Origin: Haemophilus parainfluenzae
GTDB taxonomy: Bacteria > Pseudomonadota > Gammaproteobacteria > Enterobacterales > Pasteurellaceae
Assembly (NCBI RefSeq): GCF_003252725.1
Contig: NZ_QEPO01000006.1
Coordinates: forward strand, 62,001-126,000
Reading direction: 5' to 3'
Length of the DNA stretch: 64,000 nucleotides
Position numbers and translations under genes: made by a program. This document shows, piece after piece, positions 16,694 through 26,978 of this stretch; the stretch's first letter is position 1; every line of letters starts with the position of its first letter. A model generated the notes under the pieces. The model was given only the letters and a program-made list of their open reading frames with translations, was not told where the DNA came from and searched no databases.

Positions 16694-18715
16694 ATGAGTT
16701 TACCAATCAATTTACTCATCACGACCCTGTTGATTTATGTCGTAGGTGCGTTTATTTCGCTCGTAGTGAGACGAAACGAACAACTTTCAATCAATATATC
16801 CGGCGTGACCGGTGTACTTGCTGGAGTGTTAGGTATTGTTGCCTGCATCCCCGTTCTGATCAGCAGCGACACAGTCGTTGATGTTTTCAAAACCCCATTT
16901 GAATTTGCCTCGTTCTCCATCCGTATTGACGGATTGGCAGCCTTTATGGTGTGTGTCATTTCTTTATTAGTGATTGTGACCGCACTTTATTCTTTCTCTT
17001 ATGTAAAAGAATATAAAGGTAAAGGCGCAGGTTCCATGGGCTTCTTTATGAATTTATTTATCGCTTCCATGGTTGCGTTAGTTACCAGCGATAATGCGTT
17101 CTACTTCCTTGTATTCTTTGAAATGATGTCATTGGCATCTTATTTCTTAGTGCTTACCGAACAAGATGACAATGCCGTCAATGCAGGCTTGCTTTATTTC
17201 TTTATTGCGCATGCCGGTTCGGTATTAATTATGATCGCCTTCTTCATTTTCTACTGCTATGCCGGTAGTTTTGAATTTAGCGCATTCCGTCAAACCACTT
17301 TACCGGCACCGCTTGCCTTTACCGCCTTTATTTTGGCATTTTTAGGTTTTGGCGCCAAGGCAGGGATGATTCCATTACACAGCTGGTTACCGAAAGCTCA
17401 CCCGGCTGCACCTTCTCATGCATCCGCAATGATGTCTGGTGTGATGGTAAAAATTGGTATTTTCGGGATCATTAAAGTGGGTGTCGATCTTCTCGGCTCT
17501 ACCAATGTTTGGTATGGCGTTATCGTGCTTGGTTTCGGTGCGGTATCTTCCGTACTCGGCGTACTTTATGCCTTGGCAGAACATGACATCAAAAAACTCT
17601 TGGCTTATCACACAGTAGAAAATATCGGCATCATTATGATGGGTGTTGGCGTTGGTATGATTGGTATCGCGACACATCATCCTGTATTGGCTACCGTAGG
17701 CTTACTTGGTGGGTTATACCACTTACTTAACCATGCCGTGTTCAAAGGCTTGTTATTCTTAGGTGCAGGTTCAGTAATGTATCGCTTGCATACTAAAGAC
17801 ATGGACTTAATGGGCGGCTTAGGCAAACTTATGCCTTACACTGCATTCTGTTTCTTAATCGGTACCATGGCGATTTCTGCATTGCCACCGTTTAATGGTT
17901 TTGTCAGTGAATGGTTTACTTATCAATCCTTATTCACCTTAAGCCAAAGTGATGATTTCGTCTTAAAACTTGCTGGTCCTATCGCCATCATTATGTTGGC
18001 ATTGACGGGTGCGTTAGCAGCACTTTGTTTCGTGAAAGTATACGGTATCAGCTTTGGTGGTGCACCACGTAGTGAAAAAGCAGCTAATGCACGTGAAGTG
18101 CCAAAACCAATGGTCATTGCGATGGCTGTGTTGGCGTTATGTTGTGTGTTGTTAGGTGTGGGCGCATCAGTGGTAACCCCAATAATAGCAAAAATTTCGA
18201 CCGCACTTGCTCATAGCGAACCACTCATGTTGGCTCAAAATGGAGTAGTGGTTGCACAAGCTGAACCGCATACAGCACTTTCAACACCGATGGTGACTAT
18301 CATGTTATTGGCATTTTTCTTCTTGCCATTTAGTTTTTATGCGTTCACCAAAAATCAACGTTTATCCGATCGTGCAAAAGGCAATCCATGGGCTTGTGGT
18401 TATGCTTATGAACAAGATATGGCGGCTTCTGCGGGTAGTTTTACTCGTCCATTACGTACAATTTTCAAATCGCTTTATACCTTGCGCGAAGTGTTGGATC
18501 CTGCACCTTTAGGTGATAAAGGTATCCAAGCAGTAATTAAAGGCGCAACAAAAACAGAACCTTTCTGGGAAGAAAAAGTGACCATGCCGATCGCTCGTTT
18601 TATTCCTTGGTTAGGAACTAAAATTCAATGGTTGCAACAAGGTGACTTCCGTTTGTACTGCGTGTACTTCGTGATTGCCTTGGTGGCAATACTACTTTCC
18701 ATTGCGTTGATGTAG
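16694..18715 (+). CDS. hyfB: Hydrogenase-4 component B, NuoL/MrpA-like membrane subunit
   Basis: 673 residues, as expected for HyfB/HycC, with about 14-16 transmembrane segments. It has the antiporter-like core (GFGAKAGMIPLHSWLPKAHPAAPSHASA split across residues 225-255) and the conserved charged residues of proton-channel subunits. It forms part of the membrane arm of formate hydrogenlyase. I start at the ATG at 16694, preceded by GGAG, rather than the longer reading from 16661, which would add a polar extension without a ribosome binding site. Two uptake signals lie inside the gene (16979 and 18200). It is followed after 10 bases by hyfC. Confidence 0.95.
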   Translation: MSLPINLLITTLLIYVVGAFISLVVRRNEQLSINISGVTGVLAGVLGIVACIPVLISSDTVVDVFKTPFEFASFSIRIDGLAAFMVCVISLLVIVTALYSFSYVKEYKGKGAGSMGFFMNLFIASMVALVTSDNAFYFLVFFEMMSLASYFLVLTEQDDNAVNAGLLYFFIAHAGSVLIMIAFFIFYCYAGSFEFSAFRQTTLPAPLAFTAFILAFLGFGAKAGMIPLHSWLPKAHPAAPSHASAMMSGVMVKIGIFGIIKVGVDLLGSTNVWYGVIVLGFGAVSSVLGVLYALAEHDIKKLLAYHTVENIGIIMMGVGVGMIGIATHHPVLATVGLLGGLYHLLNHAVFKGLLFLGAGSVMYRLHTKDMDLMGGLGKLMPYTAFCFLIGTMAISALPPFNGFVSEWFTYQSLFTLSQSDDFVLKLAGPIAIIMLALTGALAALCFVKVYGISFGGAPRSEKAANAREVPKPMVIAMAVLALCCVLLGVGASVVTPIIAKISTALAHSEPLMLAQNGVVVAQAEPHTALSTPMVTIMLLAFFFLPFSFYAFTKNQRLSDRAKGNPWACGYAYEQDMAASAGSFTRPLRTIFKSLYTLREVLDPAPLGDKGIQAVIKGATKTEPFWEEKVTMPIARFIPWLGTKIQWLQQGDFRLYCVYFVIALVAILLSIALM

Positions 18716-18725
18716 GAGGTTGAAG

Positions 18726-19688
18726 ATGATTACGTTACCTTCAGAAATTGCAACATCTGCCGGAATGTTTGTTTTTGCCATTGTGCAAGCCTTGATTTTA
18801 CTTGCTCTTGCACCGTTATTTTCCGGTATTTCACGTATGATCCGTGCTCGCATTCAATCTCGTCGCGGTCCAGGCGTGTTACAAGATTATCGCGACATTG
18901 CGAAATTAATGAAACGTCAAAATATTTGGCCTGACAATGCGGGTTGGGTTTCTAAAGTGATGCCTTATGTGCTAATTAGCACTGTGATGGTAGTTGCCAT
19001 GAGCTTACCTTTATTTACCCGTGTTGCACCGTTTGGCGCAGGCAGTGATTTAATCACCGTGATTTATTTATTCGCCTTGTTCCGTTTCTTCTTTTCAATT
19101 GCGGGTTTGGATTCAAACAGCACATTCTCAAGTTTAGGGGCAAGTCGTGAAGTGACATTGGGTGTTTTGGTAGAGCCAATTCTCATGTTGGCATTCCTTG
19201 TGATTGCTTTAATTGCCGGTTCAACCAATTTTGCGGTTATCGGTAATGCACTTTCCGAAAACACTTGGCAATATCCAATTGCGACAGTGATTGCTATCGC
19301 CGCAGCATTCTTCGCCGTATTTATTGAAATGGGTAAAATCCCATTCGATTTGGCGGAAGCGGAACAAGAATTACAAGAAGGTCCATTGACTGAATATTCT
19401 GGTCCAGCACTCGCCTTATTAAAAATCGGCTTAAGTTTAAAATCTATGGTTGTGGCATCTATCTTTGTGAGCGTGTTGCTTCCTTTCGGTATCCCGACAG
19501 AGATGAGCTTAAGTGCGGTCATTTTAGGCGGTGTTTTATTCTTCGTGAAATTATTAGTGGTGTTCGTATTGGCTTGTGTCTTTGAAAACACACTTTCTCG
19601 TACCCGCTTTATGTTAACAGGACGTTTAACCGTGGTCGGCTTCGGCATTTCTGTGTTGGCGTTTGTATTTTACTTCACTGGGTTGTAA
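18726..19688 (+). CDS. hyfC: Hydrogenase-4 component C, NuoH-like membrane subunit
   Basis: 320 residues with eight hydrophobic segments and NuoH/HycD motifs: RIQSRRGPGVLQDYRDIAKL near residue 45 and EMGKIPFDLAEAEQELQEG near 205, the loops that contact the quinone or Fe-S arm in complex I. It anchors the soluble hydrogenase arm to the membrane. The ATG at 18726 lies 5 bases after AGGAGGT, which decides the start over an in-frame TTG two codons earlier. It is tightly packed between hyfB and hyfD. An uptake signal lies at 19511. Confidence 0.95.
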   Translation: MITLPSEIATSAGMFVFAIVQALILLALAPLFSGISRMIRARIQSRRGPGVLQDYRDIAKLMKRQNIWPDNAGWVSKVMPYVLISTVMVVAMSLPLFTRVAPFGAGSDLITVIYLFALFRFFFSIAGLDSNSTFSSLGASREVTLGVLVEPILMLAFLVIALIAGSTNFAVIGNALSENTWQYPIATVIAIAAAFFAVFIEMGKIPFDLAEAEQELQEGPLTEYSGPALALLKIGLSLKSMVVASIFVSVLLPFGIPTEMSLSAVILGGVLFFVKLLVVFVLACVFENTLSRTRFMLTGRLTVVGFGISVLAFVFYFTGL

Positions 19689-19699
19689 GGAGGACAAAT

Positions 19700-21145
19700 A
19701 TGGAACGTTTAGCTCTGATTACAATCATTTTACCTTTCGTAGGGGCGTTTATTGTTGGTTTGAACAAAAAACACTTTGCTCAAATTGCCACTGTATTTGC
19801 AGCGCTTGCTACGTTAGGAACCATGTTAGTTGCTGGGCAATGGTTTGCTGATGGCCATCAAAGCGTCACTTATGACATTGTTGCTTTTGATAAAACCGCG
19901 ATCTTTGGTGTTACTCTTGATGCAGTCAGTACATTAATTGCCTTTGCCGTTGTGGCCTTAGGTTTCTTAATCTGCTTATATTCTTGTGGTTACTTAACCG
20001 ATAAAAACCGCGAACATCCACATAACGGGTTACCACGTTTTTATGCATTCTTGCTGATTTTTATCGGAGCCATGGCAGGCTTGGTGTATTCCTCAACTTT
20101 AGCAGGACAATTATTGTTCTTCGAAATTACTGGGGGATGTTCTTGGGCATTAATCAGTTATTACCAAACACCAAAAGCTCAAGCAGCCGCAATGAAAGCC
20201 TTGATTATCACCCACGTGGGAGCAATCGGGTTATATATTGCCGCAGCCTATTTATTCAGCCAATCAGGTACTTTCTCTATCACAGCATTAGAACATTTAG
20301 ATCCGAGTGCGAAAACCATCGTGTTATTCGGTGTGATGTTTGCTGCGTGGGGTAAATCAGCGCAATTACCAATGCAAATTTGGTTGCCGAATGCGATGGA
20401 AGCACCAACACCGGTGAGTGCGTATTTGCACGCCGCATCAATGGTTAAAGTTGGGGTGTATATCTTCGCTCGTTCTGTTATGTCTGCTGGTGAGATTCCA
20501 CATATTGTGGGTGAAGTCGGCATCATCATGGCGATGATTACCTTAATTTACGGCTTCTTAATGTACTTGCCACAAACTGACTTAAAACGTTTATTGGCGT
20601 ATTCAACTATTACCCAACTGTCTTATATTTTCATTGGGATTTCTCTTGCTGCATTAGGTTCTAAATTGGCCTTTGTGGCAGCGATTAGCTACATCTTCAA
20701 CCATGCTTTCGCGAAAAGCTTGTTCTTCTTGGTCGCTGGTTCATTAAGTTATGCGACTGGAACTCGTTCTATGCCATTACTACAAGGCATTATGCGTACA
20801 ATGCCAGTGGTAGGGGCTGGATTTGGCGTAGCCGCGTTAGCGATTGCCGGGGTACCACCGTTTAACGGATTCTTCAGTAAATATCCATTATTTGCGGCCG
20901 GATTTGAATTAGGCCATGAATATGGCTGGATTACTTGGTTAATGGTGCTTGCTTTAGTTGAATCTACCGCGACATTCGTATGGTTGTTGTATAAATTCGG
21001 ACAATGTGTCATCGGTAAACCGTCAGAAGCTGTTGCTGAAGCACAACCAATTACGCTTTCTATGAGTATTGTATTAGTGGTTCTCATGGTGATGTCTGTA
21101 TGCTCTAGCTTCATTGCTGCATATTGGCTAGGTTTGGCGGGTTAG
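19700..21145 (+). CDS. hyfD: Hydrogenase-4 component D, NuoL/M/N-like membrane subunit
   Basis: 481 residues (479 in E. coli HyfD) and about 14 transmembrane segments. It has the proton-translocating core AWGKSAQLPMQIWLPNAMEA (about 215-235) followed by PTPVSAYLHAASMVKVGVY, plus the broken-helix GGCSWALISYY region. HyfD has no counterpart in the smaller FHL-1 (Hyc) complex, so its presence marks this as the longer hydrogenase-4/FHL-2 type with extra ion-pumping modules. The ribosome binding site AGGAGG is 7 bases before the ATG. hyfE follows after 15 bases. Confidence 0.95.
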   Translation: MERLALITIILPFVGAFIVGLNKKHFAQIATVFAALATLGTMLVAGQWFADGHQSVTYDIVAFDKTAIFGVTLDAVSTLIAFAVVALGFLICLYSCGYLTDKNREHPHNGLPRFYAFLLIFIGAMAGLVYSSTLAGQLLFFEITGGCSWALISYYQTPKAQAAAMKALIITHVGAIGLYIAAAYLFSQSGTFSITALEHLDPSAKTIVLFGVMFAAWGKSAQLPMQIWLPNAMEAPTPVSAYLHAASMVKVGVYIFARSVMSAGEIPHIVGEVGIIMAMITLIYGFLMYLPQTDLKRLLAYSTITQLSYIFIGISLAALGSKLAFVAAISYIFNHAFAKSLFFLVAGSLSYATGTRSMPLLQGIMRTMPVVGAGFGVAALAIAGVPPFNGFFSKYPLFAAGFELGHEYGWITWLMVLALVESTATFVWLLYKFGQCVIGKPSEAVAEAQPITLSMSIVLVVLMVMSVCSSFIAAYWLGLAG

Positions 21146-21160
21146 GTTAAGGAGGAATCT

Positions 21161-21799
21161 ATGTTAATGATAAATGGACTTGCGTGTTTACTCATTATTA
21201 CCTCTCTTTGCGTAATTATGGTTCGAACCGCCAAAAAAGCTGCGTTATTTTACAGTTTGCAATCATTGGTATTGGTATTACTGTTTGTTTATCTTGCTAA
21301 TGAAATGCAAGCCCACGAACTTTACATGTGGTCAATTAGCGCATTTATTACTAAAGTGGTTTTGGTGCCAGCAATTTTAATCTATGCGATGAAAAAAGTT
21401 GATGAAAGTCAAACTCCAGCTGGAATAAATGTCGCTTGGTTGATCCCGATCACAGCAGTGATAGTTACATTGTGCTACTTTGTTGTTATCCCAATCGATT
21501 TACCGTTGGTTGCTCATCTTAAACCGGCATTATCAGTGTCATTAAGTCACTTTTTATTAGGTTTAGTATGCATTGTTAGCCAACGCAATATCGTAAAACA
21601 AGTATTCGGTTATTGTTTGATGGAAAACGGTTCTCATCTCACATTAGCCTTATTGGCAAATAAAGCACCTGAGTTAGTGGAAATCGGAATTGCCACAGAT
21701 GCTATCTTTGCCGTCATCATAATGGTGGTGTTGGTAAACAAAATTTACCGTACATTCCATTCATTAGATGCAAAACAACTTATGAGTTTGAAGGGGTAA
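21161..21799 (+). CDS. hyfE: Hydrogenase-4 component E, small membrane subunit
   Basis: 212 residues (216 in E. coli), with about six transmembrane helices. The block QRNIVKQVFGYCLMENGSHL near residues 145-165 and PELVEIGIATDAIFAVIIM near 170-190 are hallmarks of HyfE. The C-terminal half is NuoK-like. It is part of the membrane arm specific to the hydrogenase-4 type. AAGGAGG lies 6 bases before the start. It is followed by hyfF after a 4-base gap. Confidence 0.94.
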   Translation: MLMINGLACLLIITSLCVIMVRTAKKAALFYSLQSLVLVLLFVYLANEMQAHELYMWSISAFITKVVLVPAILIYAMKKVDESQTPAGINVAWLIPITAVIVTLCYFVVIPIDLPLVAHLKPALSVSLSHFLLGLVCIVSQRNIVKQVFGYCLMENGSHLTLALLANKAPELVEIGIATDAIFAVIIMVVLVNKIYRTFHSLDAKQLMSLKG

Positions 21800-21803
21800 C
21801 GCT

Positions 21804-23342
21804 ATGTATGAACAATGGATAATCGCGTTATTAATCGCACCTTTAGCAATATCACTTGCCAGTTTCGCTTGTAGCGTGACAAAAGCACGGACAATTTGTA
21901 CCGCACTTCATGTTACAGGTTTGATTTTGATGTTAGCATTTGCCTTACAAGTTATTAATGGCGTGCTAACTCAGGGGGAAATCAGTGCATTAAATAACTG
22001 GGTTTACATCGACAGTCTATCTGCTATTTTCTTAGGTCTTATCGCTATTGTCGGAACATTAGCCGGTATTTATTCTATCGGCTACATTGGTACGGAATAT
22101 TGTGAAGGACATCTTGATTTGAAAACATATTGCAATTATTACGGCTTTTTGCATTTGTTTTTCTTCACCATGATTATTTCTGTGATCACCAATAATGTGA
22201 TTTTGATGTGGGCAGCCATTGAAGCCACCACATTAAGTTCTGCATTTTTGGTCGGCACATACAAACAAAAAACCTCTCTTGAGGCAGCATGGAAATACAT
22301 CATTATTTGTTCAGTTGGGGTGGCGTTTGGATTGTATGGCACAATTTTAACGTTCTCTAATGGAACAAATCTTTTAGCAGATCCAAGCCAAGCTATTTTC
22401 TGGACAGAAATCAATCAACAGGCAGCGGGTTTGAATCCAATGCTCATGTATCTTGCTTTCGCCTTTATTTTGGTTGGGTTTGGTACTAAATGCGGTCTAT
22501 TTCCAATGCATACTTGGTTGTCTGATGCACACAGTGAGGCACCAAGTCCAGTGAGTGCGATTCTATCTGCTGTATTATTGAATTGTGCCATGTTGGTGGT
22601 ATTGCGTTATTACATCTTAGTTTCTAAAGCAGTCGGTTCTACATACCCGCAAACCTTATTGTTGGTATTTGGTTTACTCTCTGTATTAGTGGCGGCGTTG
22701 TTTATTATCGTCCAATTCGACATCAAACGTTTATTGGCATATTCCAGTATTGAAAACATGGGGTTAATTAGCTTTGCCTTTGGTTTAGGTGGCCCAATCG
22801 GTGTATTTGCGGGTTTATTACATACCATCAACCATAGTTTAGCGAAAACCTTGTTATTCTGTGCTTCAGGTAACATATTATTAAAATATAAAACCCGTGA
22901 TATGAACCAAGTACGTGGTTTATGGCGTGTCGCACCAATGACGGCGGTGTTATTTGCCGGTGGTGCGTTAGCACTAGGTGGTATCCCACCATTTAACGTG
23001 TTCGTCAGTGAATTTAGTATTGCTGTTGCCGGTATTTACGCAGGTAAAACTTGGTTAATGGTGTTCTGTTTAATTTTACTCACTATCGTGTTAGCTGGAT
23101 TGTCTTTAATGGTATTAAAAACCGTATTAGGCAAACAACCGGATAATGTTGAAGTGGGGGATGTGAACAAAGTTTCACTCGTGGCGATGGCAATTTTATT
23201 GTTATTCATGTTTATTATGGGTATTCATATTGCCGAACCAATTTTGCAGTTATTAAAAAGTGCGGTCGGAATTGTACTCGGATCTGAACAAGTGTCTTTT
23301 GGTGAAATGTTAGTTTTACCTTGGCAAAGTTTAGCGCAATGA
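21804..23342 (+). CDS. hyfF: Hydrogenase-4 component F, NuoN/M-like membrane subunit
   Basis: 512 residues (526 in E. coli) with about 14 transmembrane segments. Conserved features are IEATTLSSAFLVG (the membrane Glu near residue 139), KYIIICSVGVAFG, GFGTKCGLFPMHTWLSDAHS and EAPSPVSAILSAVLLN, the discontinuous helices of antiporter-like subunits. It is the third pump-like subunit with HyfB and HyfD. Two uptake signals lie within it (21900, 23259). hyfG starts 20 bases after the stop, with AGGAGGG between. Confidence 0.95.
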   Translation: MYEQWIIALLIAPLAISLASFACSVTKARTICTALHVTGLILMLAFALQVINGVLTQGEISALNNWVYIDSLSAIFLGLIAIVGTLAGIYSIGYIGTEYCEGHLDLKTYCNYYGFLHLFFFTMIISVITNNVILMWAAIEATTLSSAFLVGTYKQKTSLEAAWKYIIICSVGVAFGLYGTILTFSNGTNLLADPSQAIFWTEINQQAAGLNPMLMYLAFAFILVGFGTKCGLFPMHTWLSDAHSEAPSPVSAILSAVLLNCAMLVVLRYYILVSKAVGSTYPQTLLLVFGLLSVLVAALFIIVQFDIKRLLAYSSIENMGLISFAFGLGGPIGVFAGLLHTINHSLAKTLLFCASGNILLKYKTRDMNQVRGLWRVAPMTAVLFAGGALALGGIPPFNVFVSEFSIAVAGIYAGKTWLMVFCLILLTIVLAGLSLMVLKTVLGKQPDNVEVGDVNKVSLVAMAILLLFMFIMGIHIAEPILQLLKSAVGIVLGSEQVSFGEMLVLPWQSLAQ

Positions 23343-23362
23343 TCGACAGGAGGGATAAATAT

Positions 23363-25093
23363 ATGGAATTAACTAAAAATACATCAGTCGATCCAGCCAA
23401 AATGATTGGCAAAAATTACATTGAAGCAGTCAATGCAAAATTTCCAAATACCATTTTGGATGAGGAGTGGTCAACACCAAATCAGGTTACACTTACCATT
23501 AAAACCAATATGTTACCTGATGTTGTTGAATACCTTTATTATCAACATGAAGGTTGGTTACCTTTGGTATTCGGGAATGATGAGCGTTCAATTCATGGCA
23601 ACTATGCAGTGTACTACGTGCTTTCCATGGAAGGGGAAGTGAAAACTTTTATCACCATTAAAGCCTTAGTTGATCCTGTGAGCTTAGAATTTCCGTCAGT
23701 GACACCAAAAGTCAAAGCAGCTGTTTGGGGCGAACGTGAATTATTCGATATGTATGGTTTGAAAGCCGTTGGTTTACCTGACCAACGTCGCTTAGTGTTG
23801 CCAGATGATTGGCCGGATGATCTTTATCCATTACGTAAAGACTCAATGGACTATCGTTTACGTCCCGATCCGACAACCGCGACAGAAACATACGAATTTA
23901 TTAACGAAAAAGGCGAAGCACGTATTGTTCCACTAGGCCCGTTACATATCACTTCGGATGAACCAGGACATTTCCGTTTATTCGTGGATGGGGAAGATAT
24001 CATTGATGCGGACTATCGTTTGTTCTATGTGCACCGTGGTATGGAGAAATTGGCGGAAACCCGTATGGATTACGACCAAGTTAACTTCCTTGCTGACCGT
24101 GTGTGTGGAATTTGTGGTTTCACACATAGTGTGGCCTATGCTAATTCCGTAGAAAGCGCTTTGGGGATTCAAATTCCAAAACGTGCTGAATGGATCCGTG
24201 CGATTTTGTTAGAAGTAGAACGTTTACACAGTCACTTATTAAACTTAGGTCTATCTAGCCACTTTACCGGCTTTGATACCGGCTTTATGCAATTCTTCCG
24301 TGTTCGTGAGAAATCCATGACCTTGGCTGAAGTGCTAACTGGTGCACGTAAAACCTATGGTATTAACCTTATCGGTGGTGTGCGTCGCGACATGTTGAAA
24401 CATCAACGTGAGCAATGTATCAAGCTTATCGGTGAAATGCGTGAAGAACTCAAAACCTTAACCGATATTTTATTAAATACACCGAATATGGAACAACGTA
24501 CGGTCGGCGTTGGTGTCTTGGCAAAAGATATCGCTCGTGACTTCAGCCCGGTTGGTCCAATGATTCGTGGTTCTGGCTTTGCGCGTGATGTGCGTAAAGT
24601 ACACCCATTCTCCGGTTATGGCGATATCCCTTTCAATCTCTTCACTGAAGCAAATGGTGATGTATTATCTCGTGTGAAAGTGCGGATTAATGAAGTGTTT
24701 GAGTCTATGAATATCATTGATTACATGGTGGACAATTTGCCGAGTGGTGAAATCTTAAAAGAAGGTTTCAATTATACGCCAGGACGTTTTGCTTTAGGGA
24801 TTACGGAAGCGCCACGTGGTGAGGATATTCACTGGTCAATGCTAGGCGACAACCAAAAACTTTTCCGTTGGCGTTGTCGTGCTGCCACTTATGCTAACTG
24901 GCCAACCTTGCGCTATATGTTGCGTGGCAACACTGTGTCTGATGCGCCACTTATTATTGGTAGTCTTGACCCTTGCTATTCTTGTACCGACCGTGTCACC
25001 GTGGTGGATGTACGTAAACGCAAAGCGAAAACCGTGGATTATAAAGAGATTGAACGCTACGGTATCGAACGTAAAAATTCACCATTGAAATAG
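23363..25093 (+). CDS. hyfG: Hydrogenase-4 component G, NiFe large subunit (precursor)
   Basis: 576 residues from the ATG at 23363 (AGGAGGG upstream). The N-terminal 170 residues are NuoC-like and the rest NuoD/HycE-like. The Ni-Fe site is present: RVCGICGFTHS near residue 245 (first Cys pair) and DPCYSCTDR near residue 540 (second pair). After that Arg there are exactly 32 residues (VTVVDVRKRK... to the C-terminus), the same tail length that HycI removes from E. coli HycE, and hycI itself is encoded downstream. It is the catalytic subunit that reduces protons to H2 facing the cytoplasm. No key residue is missing. Confidence 0.96.
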   Translation: MELTKNTSVDPAKMIGKNYIEAVNAKFPNTILDEEWSTPNQVTLTIKTNMLPDVVEYLYYQHEGWLPLVFGNDERSIHGNYAVYYVLSMEGEVKTFITIKALVDPVSLEFPSVTPKVKAAVWGERELFDMYGLKAVGLPDQRRLVLPDDWPDDLYPLRKDSMDYRLRPDPTTATETYEFINEKGEARIVPLGPLHITSDEPGHFRLFVDGEDIIDADYRLFYVHRGMEKLAETRMDYDQVNFLADRVCGICGFTHSVAYANSVESALGIQIPKRAEWIRAILLEVERLHSHLLNLGLSSHFTGFDTGFMQFFRVREKSMTLAEVLTGARKTYGINLIGGVRRDMLKHQREQCIKLIGEMREELKTLTDILLNTPNMEQRTVGVGVLAKDIARDFSPVGPMIRGSGFARDVRKVHPFSGYGDIPFNLFTEANGDVLSRVKVRINEVFESMNIIDYMVDNLPSGEILKEGFNYTPGRFALGITEAPRGEDIHWSMLGDNQKLFRWRCRAATYANWPTLRYMLRGNTVSDAPLIIGSLDPCYSCTDRVTVVDVRKRKAKTVDYKEIERYGIERKNSPLK

Positions 25094-25105
25094 GGGAGGC
25101 GGAAA

Positions 25106-25753
25106 ATGTTTAAATTACTAAAAACGGTATTTAAAGCCGGTGATGTTACCACCAAATATCCGTTCAAACCTTATGAAGTTGATGATGATTTTAGAGGAAA
25201 ACCGGAACTCAATTCTGATCAATGTATAGTCTGCGCGGCTTGTACCATTGCCTGTCCAGCCAATGCGTTGACCATGAGAACGGATCCGGTGACAGGCGAA
25301 CGTACCTGGTCATTATTCCTTGGTCGTTGTATTTTCTGTGGACGTTGCGAAGAAGTTTGCCCAACCAAAGCCATTCGCTTATCACAAGACTTTGAATTAT
25401 CAGTGACCAATAAACAGGATCTTTTCCAAGAAACCACCTTTTCTACAGTGAGCTGTCAAGAGTGTGGTAAACCGTTTATCTCTTATAAAGAGCTGAATTA
25501 CACCATTGATTTATTCAAACAAACTTTGGATAAACCAGAATTAGTGAAACAAAAATTGGCGGAGTTGCATACTTGTCCGGTTTGTAAACGTCAGCACAGC
25601 TTAGAAAAAACCGCGAATATGGAATCCAACATGCGGATGAAATTAATCGACTTTAAAGAGCCGGTTCGCTTGAATTTCAAAAAAGCACTCGAACAACGAG
25701 AACAAAGTGCGGTTGATGTACCTAACGTTTTAGCAGGAGGCGAAAGACGATGA
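25106..25753 (+). CDS. hyfH: Hydrogenase-4 component H, NuoI-like ferredoxin
   Basis: 215 residues; E. coli HyfH/HycF are about 180. Two [4Fe-4S] clusters are visible: [12 protein letters not shown] near residue 40 and [12 protein letters not shown] near 75. Two later Cys pairs, CQEC near 113 and CPVC near 155, look like a zinc-binding knuckle, as in HycF. The longer C-terminus (about residues 165-215) is charged and partly lies over an uptake signal (25705), so part of the extra length may be unselected. It relays electrons between HyfA and HyfI and anchors the soluble arm. Its 3' end overlaps hyfI by 4 bases, indicating translational coupling. Confidence 0.94.
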   Translation: MFKLLKTVFKAGDVTTKYPFKPYEVDDDFRGKPELNSDQCIVCAACTIACPANALTMRTDPVTGERTWSLFLGRCIFCGRCEEVCPTKAIRLSQDFELSVTNKQDLFQETTFSTVSCQECGKPFISYKELNYTIDLFKQTLDKPELVKQKLAELHTCPVCKRQHSLEKTANMESNMRMKLIDFKEPVRLNFKKALEQREQSAVDVPNVLAGGERR

Positions 25754-26526
25754 ACACACAAATTCCAATGCCGGTCAATGGCATATCAACACCGTTTAGT
25801 ATTGATGAAAATATTGCCAAAATGAAACAAACGTTGCTGAAAGATATTCAACGTTCAGCTTACGTTTATCGTGTGGACTGCGGCGGTTGTAATGGGTGTG
25901 AAATCGAAATTTTCAGTACCATTACGCCAACATTCGATGCAGAACGTTTTGGTATTAAAGTGGTCGCTTCACCTCGTCATGCAGACATTTTATTATTCAC
26001 CGGTGCGGTTACCCGTGCGATGCGCACACCAGCAATGCGTGCTTACCAAGCTGCGCCCGATCCTAAAATCTGTATTTCTTATGGTGCTTGCGGTTGCGGC
26101 GGCGGTATTTTCCACGATCTTTATTGCGTTTGGGGCGGTAGTGATCAAATTGTACCAATTGATGTGTACATCCCTGGCTGTCCTCCAACTCCAGCAGCGA
26201 CCATTTATGGATTCGCAGTAGCACTTGGTTTGCTTGATCAAAAACTCAAAGGTAAACAAGAAAAAGCTGATCCTAACGCAGAAGCTAAATTGCGTTTCCC
26301 AACCATTCCGTTAGATTTGCGTATTAGTCTTGAACGTGAAGCACGTCGTCTTGCCGGTTATCGTCAAGGCGGCAACATCGCTAACCAATTTATGGCAATG
26401 ATGACAGAAAATGATAAAGTGCCATTTGGTGTACGTTTAGGTGAATACCTAGAACGCGAAGCTGATCCGCGTTTAAGCGAAATCGTCAATCGTTTGCATG
26501 CGATTAGTATGCCGTTTTCGGGATAA
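25750..26526 (+). CDS. hyfI: Hydrogenase-4 component I, NiFe small subunit (NuoB-like)
   Basis: 258 residues (252 in E. coli HyfI). The NuoB/HycG motifs are clear: [13 protein letters not shown] near residue 40, the [12 protein letters not shown] loop, [11 protein letters not shown] near 115, and [14 protein letters not shown] near 140. These Cys residues bind the proximal [4Fe-4S] cluster that passes electrons to the Ni-Fe site of HyfG. It lacks a Tat signal, so it stays cytoplasmic, as in all group 4 hydrogenases. It overlaps hyfH by 4 bases; hyfJ starts 44 bases after its stop. Confidence 0.95.
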   Translation: MNTQIPMPVNGISTPFSIDENIAKMKQTLLKDIQRSAYVYRVDCGGCNGCEIEIFSTITPTFDAERFGIKVVASPRHADILLFTGAVTRAMRTPAMRAYQAAPDPKICISYGACGCGGGIFHDLYCVWGGSDQIVPIDVYIPGCPPTPAATIYGFAVALGLLDQKLKGKQEKADPNAEAKLRFPTIPLDLRISLEREARRLAGYRQGGNIANQFMAMMTENDKVPFGVRLGEYLEREADPRLSEIVNRLHAISMPFSG

Positions 26527-26570
26527 TTAATGATGGGGCAAGTGATTGCCCCTATAAAAATGGGAATGTT

Positions 26571-26978
26571 ATGACAACGAAAGTCTTTTTCTATTTATTA
26601 AACGAGCGTTTCGTCGAAAATGATGAACAAGTGCCAGAGCAAGCAAAACAGGTGATGTATTACTCTTTGGCGATTGGTCACCATGTTGGCGTAATTGATT
26701 GTTTTAAAAAATTACTGGTTTGTGACTACGATGCTTATCAACGTTTTGTAGATAGCTTTCCAGAAGGGGATGCTAAACGTAAATTTTCCGGCTTAATGCG
26801 ATTCGGTGAAATAGTGATTGATTCTAGCCATGTCAATTTATTGGCGAAAGCGATGGATGAAAACAAAGCCAATTTCACCCCAGAACATCAAGAGTGGGTC
26901 GAAATCCTCATGGATACGTTAGCATCAATTCAGCGTGAACCTGTGATGTATATTATGGTGAAACGTCGTGACGAATAA
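26571..26978 (+). CDS. hyfJ: Hydrogenase-4 assembly protein HyfJ/HycH family
   Basis: 135 residues, matching the HycH/HyfJ family (about 136 in E. coli). The recognisable core is VMYYSLAIGHHVGVIDCFK near residues 28-46, then FSGLMRFGEIVID and EWVEILMDTL. Members are small soluble proteins needed for maturation or assembly of formate hydrogenlyase, with the exact role unknown. The gene starts after TGGGAATGTT, a modest ribosome binding site, and overlaps the hycI start by 11 bases. Confidence 0.9.
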   Translation: MTTKVFFYLLNERFVENDEQVPEQAKQVMYYSLAIGHHVGVIDCFKKLLVCDYDAYQRFVDSFPEGDAKRKFSGLMRFGEIVIDSSHVNLLAKAMDENKANFTPEHQEWVEILMDTLASIQREPVMYIMVKRRDE

